This document shows, in pieces, positions 53,246-62,758 of a stretch of 64,000 nucleotides of DNA; position 1 is the stretch's first letter; every line of letters starts with the position of its first letter. Source of the stretch: Ottelia alismoides (lineage: Eukaryota > Streptophyta > Magnoliopsida > Alismatales > Hydrocharitaceae); NCBI GenBank assembly GCA_037367405.1, contig JAZKJV010011400.1:5888501-5952500 (forward strand), read 5' to 3'. The translations under genes and the position numbers were made by a program. The notes under the pieces were generated by a model. The model saw only the letters and a list, made by a program, of their open reading frames with translations, was not told where the DNA came from and made no database searches.

Positions 53246-53348
53246 GTAGCCACCGTCGCCAGACAGTGGATGCGGTGGTTGACGCTGTCCACCACTTGGC
53301 AGTGGTGGCTACGATGGCAGTGGTGGCTACGATGGCAGTGGTGGCTAC
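53246..53348. repeat. Family A palindromic repeat with tandem right ends
   Basis: A complete 67-bp unit at 53246-53312 (GTAGCCACCGTCGCCAGACA ... GGCAGTGGTGGCTAC), then the 18-bp right end GATGGCAGTGGTGGCTAC repeated twice more (53313-53348). It lies between convergent genes. Confidence 0.9.
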
Positions 53349-53378
53349 GATGGCAGCTTGTGGGCTGATCAACTGCGC

Positions 53379-54716
53379 TTAGCGGCTCGGGAGAGCCGCT
53401 CTGCTTTCGTACTTCTGCATGGCTTGAGTCGCTGGCGCGTAGTCCGGCTTGAGCTCTAGTGTCGACTTGTACCAGACCACAGCCAGCTCAGGCAGATCCA
53501 GTTTTTCAGCCAGTTGCCCGAGCTGAAAACGTACATCGGCATCTTCCGGACGCTCGTTGGCCTCTTGATGGAGTTTGGAGAATTGTTCTCGCATCAGCTT
53601 GATCTCGTCCGCCCGCTTGGCCTCGGCTTCGGCCAGGTCGGCTCGTCCTTCGCTCCGTAGACATTGGGCCAGGCGGAAGTGGGCCAGGTAGTCGCTGGGC
53701 TTCAGTTCGATGGCCCGGCGCAGCAGTTCGATAGCCGGCGCGTACTGGCGCTGCTCCATGTGAATCGCCGCGCGACCGATCAAAGCCGGAAAATGGCGCG
53801 CATCGCGCGCCAATAAATCATCCAGCAGAGCTTCCGCCTCGCCGACTCGCCCCAATCCCAGCAAGCACTCGGCTTTCAGGGCAATGGCGTCATAGGTCAT
53901 GGATGTATCGTCAAGAATCTTTAGGGCTGCATCATACTCGCGCGTCTTCAGCAAGCACTCGACCAGCTCTCGCCGCACTTGTTCACGCGTCTCGACAACC
54001 AGGCCGCGCTGCAGCGCTTGCCGGTAGAACTCGCTGGCTTCGCCATAACGTTCGTAGTCTTTATGGATCAGCCCCAACAGCCGCAGCGGCCTGGCATCGG
54101 TGGCATCCGCGGCAGCCACGTTCTTCAAATGCACCACTGCCCGATCAATCGCGCCGCGATCGTAATACAACATGGCCAGCGAACGATTCACACCGGGATC
54201 ATTCGGCATCGATTGGATGGCTTGCAACCAGAATCCTTCCGCCGATCGTGAATCACCCAGCGCATAACTGACTGCTCCCAACCAGAACTGTGAGATCGGC
54301 GCGTAAGCGGAACTCTCCATCGCTTCCATCAACGTTTGGCGGGCTGCCAGCAACTTGCCCGAGTCCAAATAGATCCGTCCTTGCAGGATCGCGCGCTGAG
54401 CCTGCAAGGCGTCGTTGCCAAAGGAACGCATGATGTACTCAGCCGCCGAAGCCGTCTGACGTTTGTCCAACTCGCGCATGGCAATATCCCAGTCCGTCAG
54501 CGACAGCGGCATCTGGCCGGTTCCGCCGGCAATATCTGGCCCGACCGGGAGTAGCAGCGGGACGACGCGCGCACCACAAAAGATCAAACCAGCAATCACC
54601 AAGGCTCGCACCCACAGTGGTTGTGCTTGCCTGGGGCGCGGTGCCGTCACCCCAGAGACCGACTCACTGTTCGGCTCTGGCGGTACTGTGTGGTTTGCGT
54701 TGGTTGACTTGGTCAT
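53379..54716 (-). CDS. Membrane-anchored TPR-repeat protein (cassette 2, distal)
   Basis: A 445-residue protein: a short polar N-terminus, one membrane segment (PLWVRALVIAGLIFCGARVVPLLL, about 33-56) and an extracytoplasmic series of TPR units, e.g. ISQFWLGAVSYALGDSRSAEGFWLQAIQSMPNDPGVNRSLAMLYYDRGAIDRAVVHLKNV and YLAHFRLAQCLRSEGRADLAEAEAKRADE. The last codons lie in a family F hairpin (53381-53400), which also supplies the stop, so the end AALPSR is repeat-derived. It follows the ASPIC/UnbV gene by 32 bases and is the last gene of cassette 2. Confidence 0.9.
   Translation of the reverse strand: MTKSTNANHTVPPEPNSESVSGVTAPRPRQAQPLWVRALVIAGLIFCGARVVPLLLPVGPDIAGGTGQMPLSLTDWDIAMRELDKRQTASAAEYIMRSFGNDALQAQRAILQGRIYLDSGKLLAARQTLMEAMESSAYAPISQFWLGAVSYALGDSRSAEGFWLQAIQSMPNDPGVNRSLAMLYYDRGAIDRAVVHLKNVAAADATDARPLRLLGLIHKDYERYGEASEFYRQALQRGLVVETREQVRRELVECLLKTREYDAALKILDDTSMTYDAIALKAECLLGLGRVGEAEALLDDLLARDARHFPALIGRAAIHMEQRQYAPAIELLRRAIELKPSDYLAHFRLAQCLRSEGRADLAEAEAKRADEIKLMREQFSKLHQEANERPEDADVRFQLGQLAEKLDLPELAVVWYKSTLELKPDYAPATQAMQKYESRAALPSR
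53381..53400. repeat. Family F hairpin at the 3' end of the TPR gene
   Basis: AGCGGCTC-GGGA-GAGCCGCT, identical in core to 31916-31933. It overlaps the final codons of the minus-strand TPR gene and probably acts as its transcription end. Confidence 0.7.
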
Positions 54717-54748
54717 AACCAGCTGAGCAGCCCCATTTTTACGTTTCC

Positions 54749-56578
54749 TTAATTGGTCTTGGTTGTTTCAGCTTCGATGATCTGGAGTGTACCGGCTGCG
54801 TCGCGAGCCAAGTTCACTTCCTGCTGATTGCCCGACGGCCATTTCACCGTCAGCTTTTCGGTCTGCCACGCACTGGGCAACTCGAAAACGACTGACGGTT
54901 GATGACTGGACAGGTAACTGCCGCCACCGCTGAGCAGTCGCAATTGTTTGCCCTGCGCATGCTGCAGAACGATTTGAGCACCCAGGGCGCTGCGGTTGGA
55001 TTTTGTACCAATCAGTTCGCATTTGAGTGAGCGATTCGATGGACCAAGGGTTGAGCGCAACAACGCCGGTGGGCTGTTCTCGTGATTGATCAACACATCC
55101 AGGTGACCATCGCCGTCCACATCACCTACCGCCAGGCCACGGCCTTCGTGCTTCTGCATGAAATAGTGATCGTTGGCAAAGGGATACTTGGTGAAGCGAT
55201 TGTTCTGATTGACCAGCAGCAAAGGGATCTGCTGACGCTGTGCGAACTGGGGATACTTGATGACATGTCCATTGGTAACCAGCACATCCAAATCGCCATC
55301 GGCATCGGCATCCAAAAAAGCCGTACCAAAGCCCACAAACAGACCACCCAGAGCCGTCACTCCCGCTGGACGACTGACATGCAAGAACATGCTGCGTCCT
55401 TCATTGCGGTAAAGCGCAAACGATTCTCGCTCGTAGTTGGCGGCCCACAGATCGGGCAAGAGATCGCCGTTGTAATCTGCCAGATCGACTCCCATGCTGC
55501 CGTTGGGGATGCCTTCATCATCGTAGGCCACGCCCGCTGATTGGCCAATCTCTTCGAAGCGATCGCCCAGATTGCGATAGAGGAAATTCTCCGTCGTATC
55601 GTTGGCTACGTAAATGTCAGGCCAGCCATCTTGATCGACATCGCCAGCCACCACCCCCAGACCTTTACCACCGCGCACCAATCCCCAAGCCTCGGTGCCA
55701 TCGACGAACAGACCATCTCCCTGGCTTATGTACAGCACATGGTCCAGGGCCGCAAAGTCTCTGGGCGAACAGATCTCGCGCTGCTGTTCGGTCGGGCCAG
55801 GGCAGTACGGATGATGTTCAAACGACCAATTGACGTAATGGCAAACATACAGATCCAAGTTGCCATCGCGATTGAAGTCGCACCAGGCAGCGCTCGAGCT
55901 CCACTGCGAATCGGTCAGGCCGGCGGCCAGCGCCAATTCGACCAAGGTGCCATCGCCTTGATTCTGAAACAATTGCAAGCGACCGTAACCAGTTACCAGG
56001 CAGTCGATAAAGCCATCGTTGTTCACATCCGCCAGGGCAATTCCATGCGTATAAGCCAGCGGCAAGTCGATGCGTGCCGCGCGTGAGACATCGACCAAAC
56101 CTGCTTCGCCCAAGTTGCGCACTAAATGAGTCGGTAGGCCGCGAATCTGGTTGGGCTGAGCCAATTGACCGCCACCGGGCAGCACGATATCGGGGCGGTC
56201 ATCGTTATCCAAGTCCCCGATTCCAGCTCCGCCCCCCAGCGACTCGAGGATCGATGAAAAACCGGCTGCTTCGCCCGTCTCATAGCTCAGCCCATTCAGG
56301 ACCGGCGCAGGCCATAACTCCAATAGAGCTGGAGGCAGATCTTTAGCAGGCTCGGTGGCTGGCTGAGTCTTCTTCGCCTGTTGTTGGGAAGCGGCCGCGT
56401 CAGGCTTGGATTCCACCTTCGGCATGGCGCGGTGGCTGCCATCACAAGCGCACAGTAGCAGTGGCAGCAGCGCGCACAGAGCCAATCCAGCCACATAGCT
56501 CGCGCCTGGCTCACTGATAGAACGACCAGGCTGGCCTGGCTGGTCTTGCGGACGATTATGGAACAGGTGCTTGAGCAT
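54749..56578 (-). CDS. ASPIC/UnbV-domain FG-GAP lipoprotein (cassette 2)
   Basis: About 609 residues from ATG 56578. Lipoprotein signal with YVAGLALCALLPLLLCACDGS (lipobox LLLCAC). The mature part has SYETGEAAGFSSILESLGGGAGIGDLDNDDRPDIVLPGGGQL, FG-GAP/VCBS repeats with calcium loops (DFNRDGNLDLYVCHYVNWSF, DVDQDGWPDIYVANDTTENFLYRN, DADADGDLDVLVTNGHV), and the ASPIC/UnbV end (RSALGAQIVLQHAQGKQLRLLSGGGSYLSSHQPSVVFEL). It is a paralogue of 33824-35737, sharing the block order and the CRTAC1 pattern. There is no repeat-derived insertion in this copy. The start overlaps the upstream TPR gene by 23 bases. Confidence 0.92.
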   Translation of the reverse strand: MLKHLFHNRPQDQPGQPGRSISEPGASYVAGLALCALLPLLLCACDGSHRAMPKVESKPDAAASQQQAKKTQPATEPAKDLPPALLELWPAPVLNGLSYETGEAAGFSSILESLGGGAGIGDLDNDDRPDIVLPGGGQLAQPNQIRGLPTHLVRNLGEAGLVDVSRAARIDLPLAYTHGIALADVNNDGFIDCLVTGYGRLQLFQNQGDGTLVELALAAGLTDSQWSSSAAWCDFNRDGNLDLYVCHYVNWSFEHHPYCPGPTEQQREICSPRDFAALDHVLYISQGDGLFVDGTEAWGLVRGGKGLGVVAGDVDQDGWPDIYVANDTTENFLYRNLGDRFEEIGQSAGVAYDDEGIPNGSMGVDLADYNGDLLPDLWAANYERESFALYRNEGRSMFLHVSRPAGVTALGGLFVGFGTAFLDADADGDLDVLVTNGHVIKYPQFAQRQQIPLLLVNQNNRFTKYPFANDHYFMQKHEGRGLAVGDVDGDGHLDVLINHENSPPALLRSTLGPSNRSLKCELIGTKSNRSALGAQIVLQHAQGKQLRLLSGGGSYLSSHQPSVVFELPSAWQTEKLTVKWPSGNQQEVNLARDAAGTLQIIEAETTKTN

Positions 56579-57812
56579 CGCCTGGCGACAACTTTGCAAG
56601 GAGCGTTTTGGCTGGTTCGAACTCTGGTTGGCACACCAGGGCTGTCTTGATCCAAGCGATACCTTCCCGGCGCAGGCCTTGTTCCCACAACGCCTGGCCG
56701 ATGTCGACTCGCAATTGTGGATCGTCGGGCGAATCGATCACTTTGCGAGTCCAGGTTTGAACTTGTTCATAACTCTCGCGTATCTTCTGGGCGATAGCGC
56801 GATGCTGGGCGCCTGCTTCGGGTTGGTCAGTCAGCGCCAGGGCACTGCCTAGAGCTTGATGCGCGGTTGCATCTTCCGGAATCAGTTCAGTCGCCACCAA
56901 CAGCAGTTCGACGGCTTGTTGTGGACGCTGCTCGGCCAAGGCTAGTTGACCTAAGATCGACGAACATTGTCCGCGCTGGCGAGTATCCACTCCCAGCTTG
57001 AGCGCACTTCGAACGGACTGAGCGGACTTCTCCAAATCACCGCTGCGCCGCTGGGCTTCGCCCAGGTCGATCCACGTCGGGGCGTGGTTGGGATTGAGCT
57101 GGGTGGCTTGCTCGAGCAGTTTAGTGGCCTCTTCAACTTCGTTTAGTTTCAGCAGTGTATTGGCCAGCCGTTCGCTGGCCGCCTCGTGGCGCGGATCGAC
57201 TTTCAGGACTTCGCGATACTCTGTGACAGCTTGGGCCGGGATGCCGGTGCGAATCAAGATTTCCCCACGCATCATACGTGCGGAGATCGCAGCCGGTCGC
57301 CAGGCCACCCAATACTCCATACACTTCCAGGCTTCCTTCAACCGATACGAGGAGAGATAACCCTTCGAGATGGCTTCGAATGTTTCGGCTGCCACCTGAT
57401 CAGATTTCTGCTGGTCGGCTTGAGCCAACAGTTGGCTTTCGAGTTCGCGATTGATATTACCCTGCTGGACTGAGAGCAACGAGTCTTGCAGTTCCAATTG
57501 GGCTGCAGGGATGCCCGATTGGGCGGCGCGCTGGCGCCACTGTTGGTAAGCTTGTTCGTTCCCCAAGCGTCGTTCGAGGACGGCCTTGAGGTAGCAGAGC
57601 CGGCCATGATCGCGACTTCGCAGGAGTGCCGCATCCAACTTGCCAGAGGCTTGTACGAGCTGATCATCCAACAGCAGCGCCTCGACTTGGACGCACTGTT
57701 GGTAGGCATTTATTTCAGGCAAGGCGAGGCCTGCTCCTACCAGTAGCACGAATAGGAGCAGGCTCAGCTTCGTTCCATAGTTAATGGCTGGCGCTGGGCC
57801 GACGGAAGTCAT
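56556..57812 (-). CDS. Membrane-anchored TPR-repeat protein (cassette 2, proximal)
   Basis: About 418 residues from ATG 57812 (the open frame runs to 57899, but the extra residues overlap the lipoprotein gene and look non-native). One membrane segment (TKLSLLLFVLLVGAGLAL, near 14-31) is followed by TPR units such as AYQQWRQRAAQSGIPAAQLEL and HEAASERLANTLLKLNEVEEATKLLEQATQLNPNHAPTWIDLGEAQRRSGDLEKSAQ. It occupies the same place as the TPR gene of cassette 1, between a small lipoprotein and the ASPIC/UnbV gene. Confidence 0.9.
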   Translation of the reverse strand: MTSVGPAPAINYGTKLSLLLFVLLVGAGLALPEINAYQQCVQVEALLLDDQLVQASGKLDAALLRSRDHGRLCYLKAVLERRLGNEQAYQQWRQRAAQSGIPAAQLELQDSLLSVQQGNINRELESQLLAQADQQKSDQVAAETFEAISKGYLSSYRLKEAWKCMEYWVAWRPAAISARMMRGEILIRTGIPAQAVTEYREVLKVDPRHEAASERLANTLLKLNEVEEATKLLEQATQLNPNHAPTWIDLGEAQRRSGDLEKSAQSVRSALKLGVDTRQRGQCSSILGQLALAEQRPQQAVELLLVATELIPEDATAHQALGSALALTDQPEAGAQHRAIAQKIRESYEQVQTWTRKVIDSPDDPQLRVDIGQALWEQGLRREGIAWIKTALVCQPEFEPAKTLLAKLSPGDAQAPVP

Positions 57813-57849
57813 GGTGCAAACCAAAATCGACGGTTCGCTGCGGCTGGAA

Positions 57850-58320
57850 TTACTGCAGCGGGAAGGTGAAGGTATTGTCCGCACCATTGGCCGACACATC
57901 CGCCGTCAGCTTGCTCGAATCCGGGTTGGCATATGCTTCCGGAATCTCGCTCTTGGGGCCAGAGGCTTTCCTGCCCATCTGTTCCTTCTGCATCTTCATC
58001 ATGTCCTCTGGCTTGGGATTGCTGGGCATGGAAGAGGCAGTACCGCCAGTCATTTTCGTAATGGCAACTTTGTGCGGACCAACTACAGCTCCGGGGCGGC
58101 CATTGGTGGTCAGTTTGAAATTGCCTTCATCATCGGTCATACCGATGGCCATCGGTCCATTCTCAGGTATGAACTTGACGTTGGCTGCCTTCAACGGGGC
58201 ATTCTTGTATGTCACGGTTCCAGTAACAGGGGCCAGCTTCAGACCGCTCGAATCGCAAGCAGGTACGATCATGAGCAAGCCGAACAGAGCGCAGCCAAGC
58301 ACAGCAAAGCGTCGATTCAC
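57850..58320 (-). CDS. Lipoprotein with a carboxypeptidase-regulatory-like fold (cassette 2)
   Basis: A 156-residue protein; the GTG at 58320 has GGAG a few bases upstream and gives NRRFAVLGCALFGLLMIVPACDSSG with a lipobox Cys. The mature part LAPVTGTVTYKNAPLKAANVKFIPENGPMAIGMTDDEGNFKLTTNGRPGAVVGPHKVAITKM is the common planctomycete transthyretin-like (carboxypeptidase regulatory-like) domain. A Met/Lys-rich stretch and a C-terminal strand ANGADNTFTFPLQ complete it. It stands between the DUF1559 and TPR genes, like the lipoprotein of cassette 1. Confidence 0.88.
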   Translation of the reverse strand: MNRRFAVLGCALFGLLMIVPACDSSGLKLAPVTGTVTYKNAPLKAANVKFIPENGPMAIGMTDDEGNFKLTTNGRPGAVVGPHKVAITKMTGGTASSMPSNPKPEDMMKMQKEQMGRKASGPKSEIPEAYANPDSSKLTADVSANGADNTFTFPLQ

Positions 58321-58474
58321 AGAAAATCTCCACAAGATTCAAAACGAACTATGAACGCAGATAATGATCAAGACCCGTCGCGCCAGTTACCGGTCACGAC
58401 GGGTCGAATCTCTTGAAAAATTTCCTTCTTCGTGATTAGTCGCGAAAACCTGACTAACCCAAGAAGCAAGAATG

Positions 58475-59473
58475 CTAATCCAACGAGAAGGTGCGCGAAT
58501 CGGTACGACCGCCCAGGTACTGGTAAGTCATGTAGTTGATGTTCGCGCTGATGAAGTGAACGCTGCCATCACAGAAGACGAACTGTGCGCCACCGGTATG
58601 ATTGGAGCGGAAGCCCCATGAGTAATTCCAGTTCGACTTGGGGAAACATTGTGGATTGGGATAGCCACGGGCGACCGCCTGGGCTTGTGTTTGAGCACAA
58701 GTGGTCATCGTGTTCAGCGGCACGGAAGTCGAAGCGTGTGCGTTGCCCATGCCGTTGTAGTGCCACCAGCCAGCTTCGTGGTCGTTACATTCAGGCAAAA
58801 TCTCGCCGACGATAATCGTGTTGGATGTACCATCCTTCACAGCGGCCATGTTAATCTTGGCCGGTCCCAAGCGGCCGAACATTCCCGAAATCTGTTGCGA
58901 GGAGAGCGTATTGCCGTGATCCAACTCGCCATAAAGATCATAGTTGTAGTTGTTGGCGTTGACACGTTCGCCGGTCAACCAGGTATTGCAGGTGCCATCG
59001 GCCGATGGTGTGCGCTGCGAGCCGAGGTTACCACTGTAGTTAGATTGCGCCCAGTCAGTGTTGCCGACGAAGGCATCGCTGGGGCAGCGTGCATAGGGCA
59101 CTTGAACCTGGCGAGCTCGGCGATTGGGATCGGTCGGCGAAGGAATGATCGTATCCCAGGCTTCGCGATTCATGTTCAATGCGCTGAATAGTGCGGTCTG
59201 TTCCATCTGAGGCAGAATCTGTACCTGCCAACCGATCTGTGGATTGCCCCAGTTAGCACCGGCAGTTGGGAAGGTCTTGTGCACGTCGTGATAGTTCTGT
59301 AATCCCAGCCCGTACTGCTTGAGATTGTTTGAACAAGCCATGCGCCGAGCAGCTTCGCGAGCAGCCTGAACAGCAGGTAACAATAGTCCAACCAGAATGC
59401 CGATGATGGCAATCACTACCAGCAGTTCCACCAGCGTGAAACCGCTCCGCCTTTCAGCGTCTTGACGTCTCAT
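58475..59473 (-). CDS. DUF1559 prepilin-like protein (cassette 2)
   Basis: A 332-residue protein with a prepilin-like N-terminus ([39 protein letters not shown]), then SNNLKQYGLGLQNYHDVHKTFPTAG, and the H-X9-DG signature in NHTGGAQFVFCDGSVHFI near the C-terminus. The leader cleavage site is Gly-Phe in SGFTLVE. It is a paralogue of the cassette 1 protein, with a different, variable middle. It is the first gene of cassette 2. A membrane protein gene lies just upstream on the same strand. Confidence 0.95.
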   Translation of the reverse strand: MRRQDAERRSGFTLVELLVVIAIIGILVGLLLPAVQAAREAARRMACSNNLKQYGLGLQNYHDVHKTFPTAGANWGNPQIGWQVQILPQMEQTALFSALNMNREAWDTIIPSPTDPNRRARQVQVPYARCPSDAFVGNTDWAQSNYSGNLGSQRTPSADGTCNTWLTGERVNANNYNYDLYGELDHGNTLSSQQISGMFGRLGPAKINMAAVKDGTSNTIIVGEILPECNDHEAGWWHYNGMGNAHASTSVPLNTMTTCAQTQAQAVARGYPNPQCFPKSNWNYSWGFRSNHTGGAQFVFCDGSVHFISANINYMTYQYLGGRTDSRTFSLD

Positions 59474-59544
59474 CTACCTGTCTCCCAAAAAGCAAAAGAA
59501 TAAAGAGGCGAAAGCCTTGAATTACATTCGAAAAGATTTGGCAA

Positions 59545-60249
59545 TCACGCAGCCTTCAATTCAGCTGACGTAGTCGACTGAGCGACCACTCCCGCATAAA
59601 ACTGATGGATAATCGTCGACCATATCGTCAATGGCGCCAGAGCAAATAGTAAAAATCTGCAAACTTCGCTGTGCGGCAGTACCGCATCCGCATTGGCATG
59701 TGGCAAGAGCGTGGCTGTGATCAACGTGTAGACAAGCGCCGTGCCCACGCTGCCAATCAAGGCTGCCAATACCAAACTACCCAGCTTGCGCATCTGACGC
59801 TGAAGCAAGACCGTCACCAATGCAGCTACCAGAGCCACAGGCAGGAGCATGATCGCCAATCTAACCAACACGCGCACTAAAACATCCCAGGTGATCGGCA
59901 ACCAGTCGTAACAATAAAAACCGACCAGTCCCATCAACCAACCTGCCCCAACTCCTATGGCGATGCCAGCCACGGCAGCCACCAGCTTTAACGGCCACGA
60001 CAAACCTTGGGTATAAAATGGTACGCCCGAGACAATGACCAACCCGCTAAAGATCATTAATGCGAGTGTATCGTTCAGTCGCAAATGAGCAGTAATTCTC
60101 ACCAGTTGCTCAGAAGACGGTTGAGTCAGTCCAAATAAATCGGGAGGCATGGCCAGCAATGGATGCCCATAATAAACGCTGACCCACGACGCCAATGCGG
60201 CAAGCATCGACGTAATCGCAACAGCGAAATAGGCAAAACGCGAAGTCAT
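59545..60249 (-). CDS. Integral membrane protein of unknown function
   Basis: A 234-residue protein from ATG 60249 (the open frame to 60351 adds basic residues unlike a start). Hydrophobic segments: FAYFAVAITSMLAALASWVSVYYG, LALMIFSGLVIVSGVPFYT, LVAAVAGIAIGVGAGWLMGLVGFYCY, LAIMLLPVALVAALVTVLL, LVLAALIGSVGTALVYTLITATLL and FLLFALAPLTIWSTIIHQFYAG, so six or so membrane spans. No known family is recognised. It may be co-transcribed with cassette 2. Confidence 0.75.
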   Translation of the reverse strand: MTSRFAYFAVAITSMLAALASWVSVYYGHPLLAMPPDLFGLTQPSSEQLVRITAHLRLNDTLALMIFSGLVIVSGVPFYTQGLSWPLKLVAAVAGIAIGVGAGWLMGLVGFYCYDWLPITWDVLVRVLVRLAIMLLPVALVAALVTVLLQRQMRKLGSLVLAALIGSVGTALVYTLITATLLPHANADAVLPHSEVCRFLLFALAPLTIWSTIIHQFYAGVVAQSTTSAELKAA

Positions 60250-60631
60250 GGCGAGACGTTTCCAATTGTTCGACTGTGGGTTGATTACCCGTCGCGGAAC
60301 GCTGATGATGAGTGGGAACCGGACTTTACAGCTTCTAAATGCAAATGTCAAACTTTTTTTGGTTCATCACGGAATTTATTGGCTCATGTGAATCGTACCC
60401 AGACTCGCCGCGAATGTAGCCCGACCGCGAATGTAGCCCGACGCGCCTGCGTCGGAAAATGTATAGCCGACGCGCCGCGTCGGCCGCCCCCAACATCAAA
60501 TAAATCAACCCTTAGCTGCCGTAGGCCCTGGCCACTTGGCAAACTACTTAGCCACCTCCGCCAGTCCTTGGACTCGATAGTTCAAGGTTCCACCGCTTAG
60601 CCCCATAAATAAACGTGTTGGGAATTACCGT
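60250..60631. other. Intergenic region between divergent genes
   Basis: No gene is seen. A family B repeat pair lies at 60433-60484, and a further partial copy (CGAATGTAGCCCGAC) directly to its left. Confidence 0.6.
60433..60484. repeat. Family B palindromic repeat pair
   Basis: GTAGCCCGACGCGCCTGCGT with its arm, then a short AAAATGTATA spacer, then GCCGACGCGCCGCGTCGGC. Two facing hairpins about 50 bp long in all. Confidence 0.8.
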
Positions 60632-62257
60632 ATGAGATTTATGGCCTTGCTCTTTATCGGGCTGGCAGCCTTCACTTCTGGATGCCAGGGGCCCGCGGCA
60701 TCCAATGACAAATTACAGCCCCAAGAAGAATTGAAAGAGGCTGAGCAGATTCACCGTCCCGCAGATCCGGTCAAGCAATCCCAAATTGCAGATTCCGCCC
60801 AAACATTCTGTGGTAATTGCCACGCGATGCCAAAACCCGAGAGTTTTTCGGCCAGGCATTGGGGACGCGAAGTACAGCGCGGCTTTGATTTCTATTTCGC
60901 CAGCGGCCGCGCTGATTTGAGTGTTCCCAAGACCAGCGAAATTAAAGATTATTTTGCTCAACAAGCTCCGCAGGAATTAGTGCTTGCCCCGCCGCTGCCG
61001 CTGGATGCCGCAGCGGCCAAACGTTTTCAAGTTACTACATTGTCGCACAGCTTCGCCCAGCAATCGGTCGCTATCGCGGGCCTGGAGGTCGTCGAGCTAG
61101 GTGAGGGATTCGGAAAATCGCTGGTCTTCTCGGATATGCGTGGCGGTACTCTTGCCGCAGCTCGCATCCATGCCGGGCAGTTGCAGGGTCCAGTAGTGCT
61201 CGGCCAACTGCGTCATCCCTCTCGTGTGCATGTATGTCAATTGAACAAGGATCGACCACCGGGATTGCTGGTAGCCGACCTGGGCAGTTTCCTGCCAGCC
61301 GATCATCAAGCCGGCCGCGTCGTCTGGTTATCGCGCCCCAGCGGCAGCAGCACCAACTTTGAGAGCGAAGTCTTGCTCGAAAACTGTGGACGCGTGGCCG
61401 ATGTGCAATCCCACGACCTGGATGCTGATGGTGATCTGGACCTGGTGGTTGCGGATTTTGGATGGCATGAAACCGGTAGCTTGCTATGGCTGGAACGCGT
61501 TGATAACCAGTCGCTGGGCGCTCAGAGCTTCGAAGCTCATACGCTGGACAAGCGACCGGGGGCACTGGAAAGCTTTATCACCGATCTCAATGGCGATGGC
61601 CACGCGGATATCATGGCACTGATCGCGCAGGAGTTTGAAATGCTGGTCGCTTACCTGGGCGATGGGCAAGGTGGATTCCAGCCCAGACTGCTGTTCTCAG
61701 CCGAAGACCCTGCGTTCGGCTTCAGCGGTATGCAGTGGTGCGACTTGGATCGCGACAATGACTTGGATTGTATCCTGACCAATGGTGATTCGTTCGATAG
61801 TTTTGAAGTCAAGCCTTACCACTCCATTCGCTGGCTGGAGAATAAGGGCAACCTGATATTTCAGTCTCGTGAGATTTTTCAGATGCCCGGCGTCCACCAG
61901 GCCGTCGCTACTGACATCGACAACGATGGTGATTGGGACATCGTGGCGGCAGCTTTCCTGCCGCGCGGCCTCAGCCAATCTGTACCGAGCAATGGGCCGA
62001 TGGCCTTGGTATGGCTGGAGAATAATGGCCAGCAAGTCTTCCAAGCGCGTCCGCTGCAAGTGGGAAACTGTCTGCATCCTGCTTTATGCACCACCGACTT
62101 TAATGATGACGGTCGAGTCGATTTGGCCGTCGCCAACTTTTACGAAGACCTTGATCATCAATCTCCAGCTATCGAAATCTGGCTGCAGCAGACACAAGCA
62201 GCAGTAGGAGCCGACTCTTCTGCGACTTCCGCCGTGCCCAGCGCCCAGGGGCTTTGA
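60632..62257 (+). CDS. FG-GAP/VCBS repeat lipoprotein with a CxxCH motif (cassette 2 side)
   Basis: A 541-residue lipoprotein (signal [17 protein letters not shown], lipobox SGC). A CxxCH motif follows in [41 protein letters not shown], the same N-terminal block as in 31958-33823. FG-GAP/VCBS propeller repeats come next ([98 protein letters not shown]). Whether haem is bound is open: only one CxxCH and no clear distal Met ligand. It overlaps the longer mscL frame by 4 bases but not the true mscL start. Confidence 0.9.
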   Translation: MRFMALLFIGLAAFTSGCQGPAASNDKLQPQEELKEAEQIHRPADPVKQSQIADSAQTFCGNCHAMPKPESFSARHWGREVQRGFDFYFASGRADLSVPKTSEIKDYFAQQAPQELVLAPPLPLDAAAAKRFQVTTLSHSFAQQSVAIAGLEVVELGEGFGKSLVFSDMRGGTLAAARIHAGQLQGPVVLGQLRHPSRVHVCQLNKDRPPGLLVADLGSFLPADHQAGRVVWLSRPSGSSTNFESEVLLENCGRVADVQSHDLDADGDLDLVVADFGWHETGSLLWLERVDNQSLGAQSFEAHTLDKRPGALESFITDLNGDGHADIMALIAQEFEMLVAYLGDGQGGFQPRLLFSAEDPAFGFSGMQWCDLDRDNDLDCILTNGDSFDSFEVKPYHSIRWLENKGNLIFQSREIFQMPGVHQAVATDIDNDGDWDIVAAAFLPRGLSQSVPSNGPMALVWLENNGQQVFQARPLQVGNCLHPALCTTDFNDDGRVDLAVANFYEDLDHQSPAIEIWLQQTQAAVGADSSATSAVPSAQGL

Positions 62258-62325
62258 ATGAGACGCTGATTCTGCTACCATGCCGCGCCTGCAATTCTCA
62301 ACTTTCAAGACAAAGGATTAGCCCG

Positions 62326-62724
62326 ATGAGTTTGTTGAAAGAATTTCGTGATTTTGCCATGCGCGGCAACGTAGTTGATCTGGCCGTGGGCGTTATCATT
62401 GGTGGCGCATTTGGAAAAATAGTATCGTCGCTGGTTGGCGACGTGGTCATGCCGGCTGTTGGTAGCCTGGTGATGGTCGACTTCAGCAAGTACAAGTACG
62501 TGATCAAACCGGCGGCTGATAAAGTCGAAGAGGTTGCGATCCGATTTGGTGCTTTTGCACAAACGATCATCGACTTTACCATCGTGGCCGCGGCCATCTT
62601 CTTGGTGATCAAGCTGATGAATGCAGCCAAGAAGAAGCAAGAGGAAGCACCCGCAGCGCCTGCGCCAACACCCGAAGATATTCTTCTGCTGCGTGAGATC
62701 CGCGATAACTTGCGCACCCGCTAA
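62326..62724 (+). CDS. mscL: Large-conductance mechanosensitive channel
   Basis: A 132-residue channel protein that opens under membrane tension to release solutes. ATG 62326 has AAAGGA upstream; the frame is open further but lacks a signal. The N-terminus [43 protein letters not shown] is the highly conserved first helix (TM1), followed by the periplasmic loop and TM2 ([22 protein letters not shown]). The C-terminal Ala/Pro-rich linker and [12 protein letters not shown] bundle are as usual. Confidence 0.97.
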   Translation: MSLLKEFRDFAMRGNVVDLAVGVIIGGAFGKIVSSLVGDVVMPAVGSLVMVDFSKYKYVIKPAADKVEEVAIRFGAFAQTIIDFTIVAAAIFLVIKLMNAAKKKQEEAPAAPAPTPEDILLLREIRDNLRTR

Positions 62725-62758
62725 TTAGGCGGATGGCGGCGCGTGGGGTGTGAATGTT

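Noticed and set aside
53313..53348. 18-bp tandem units considered as a CRISPR array
   Set aside because: No spacers; the units are the duplicated right end of a family A repeat.
58573..58766. Alternative frames within the DUF1559 gene
   Set aside because: Shadow frames of a well-supported gene.
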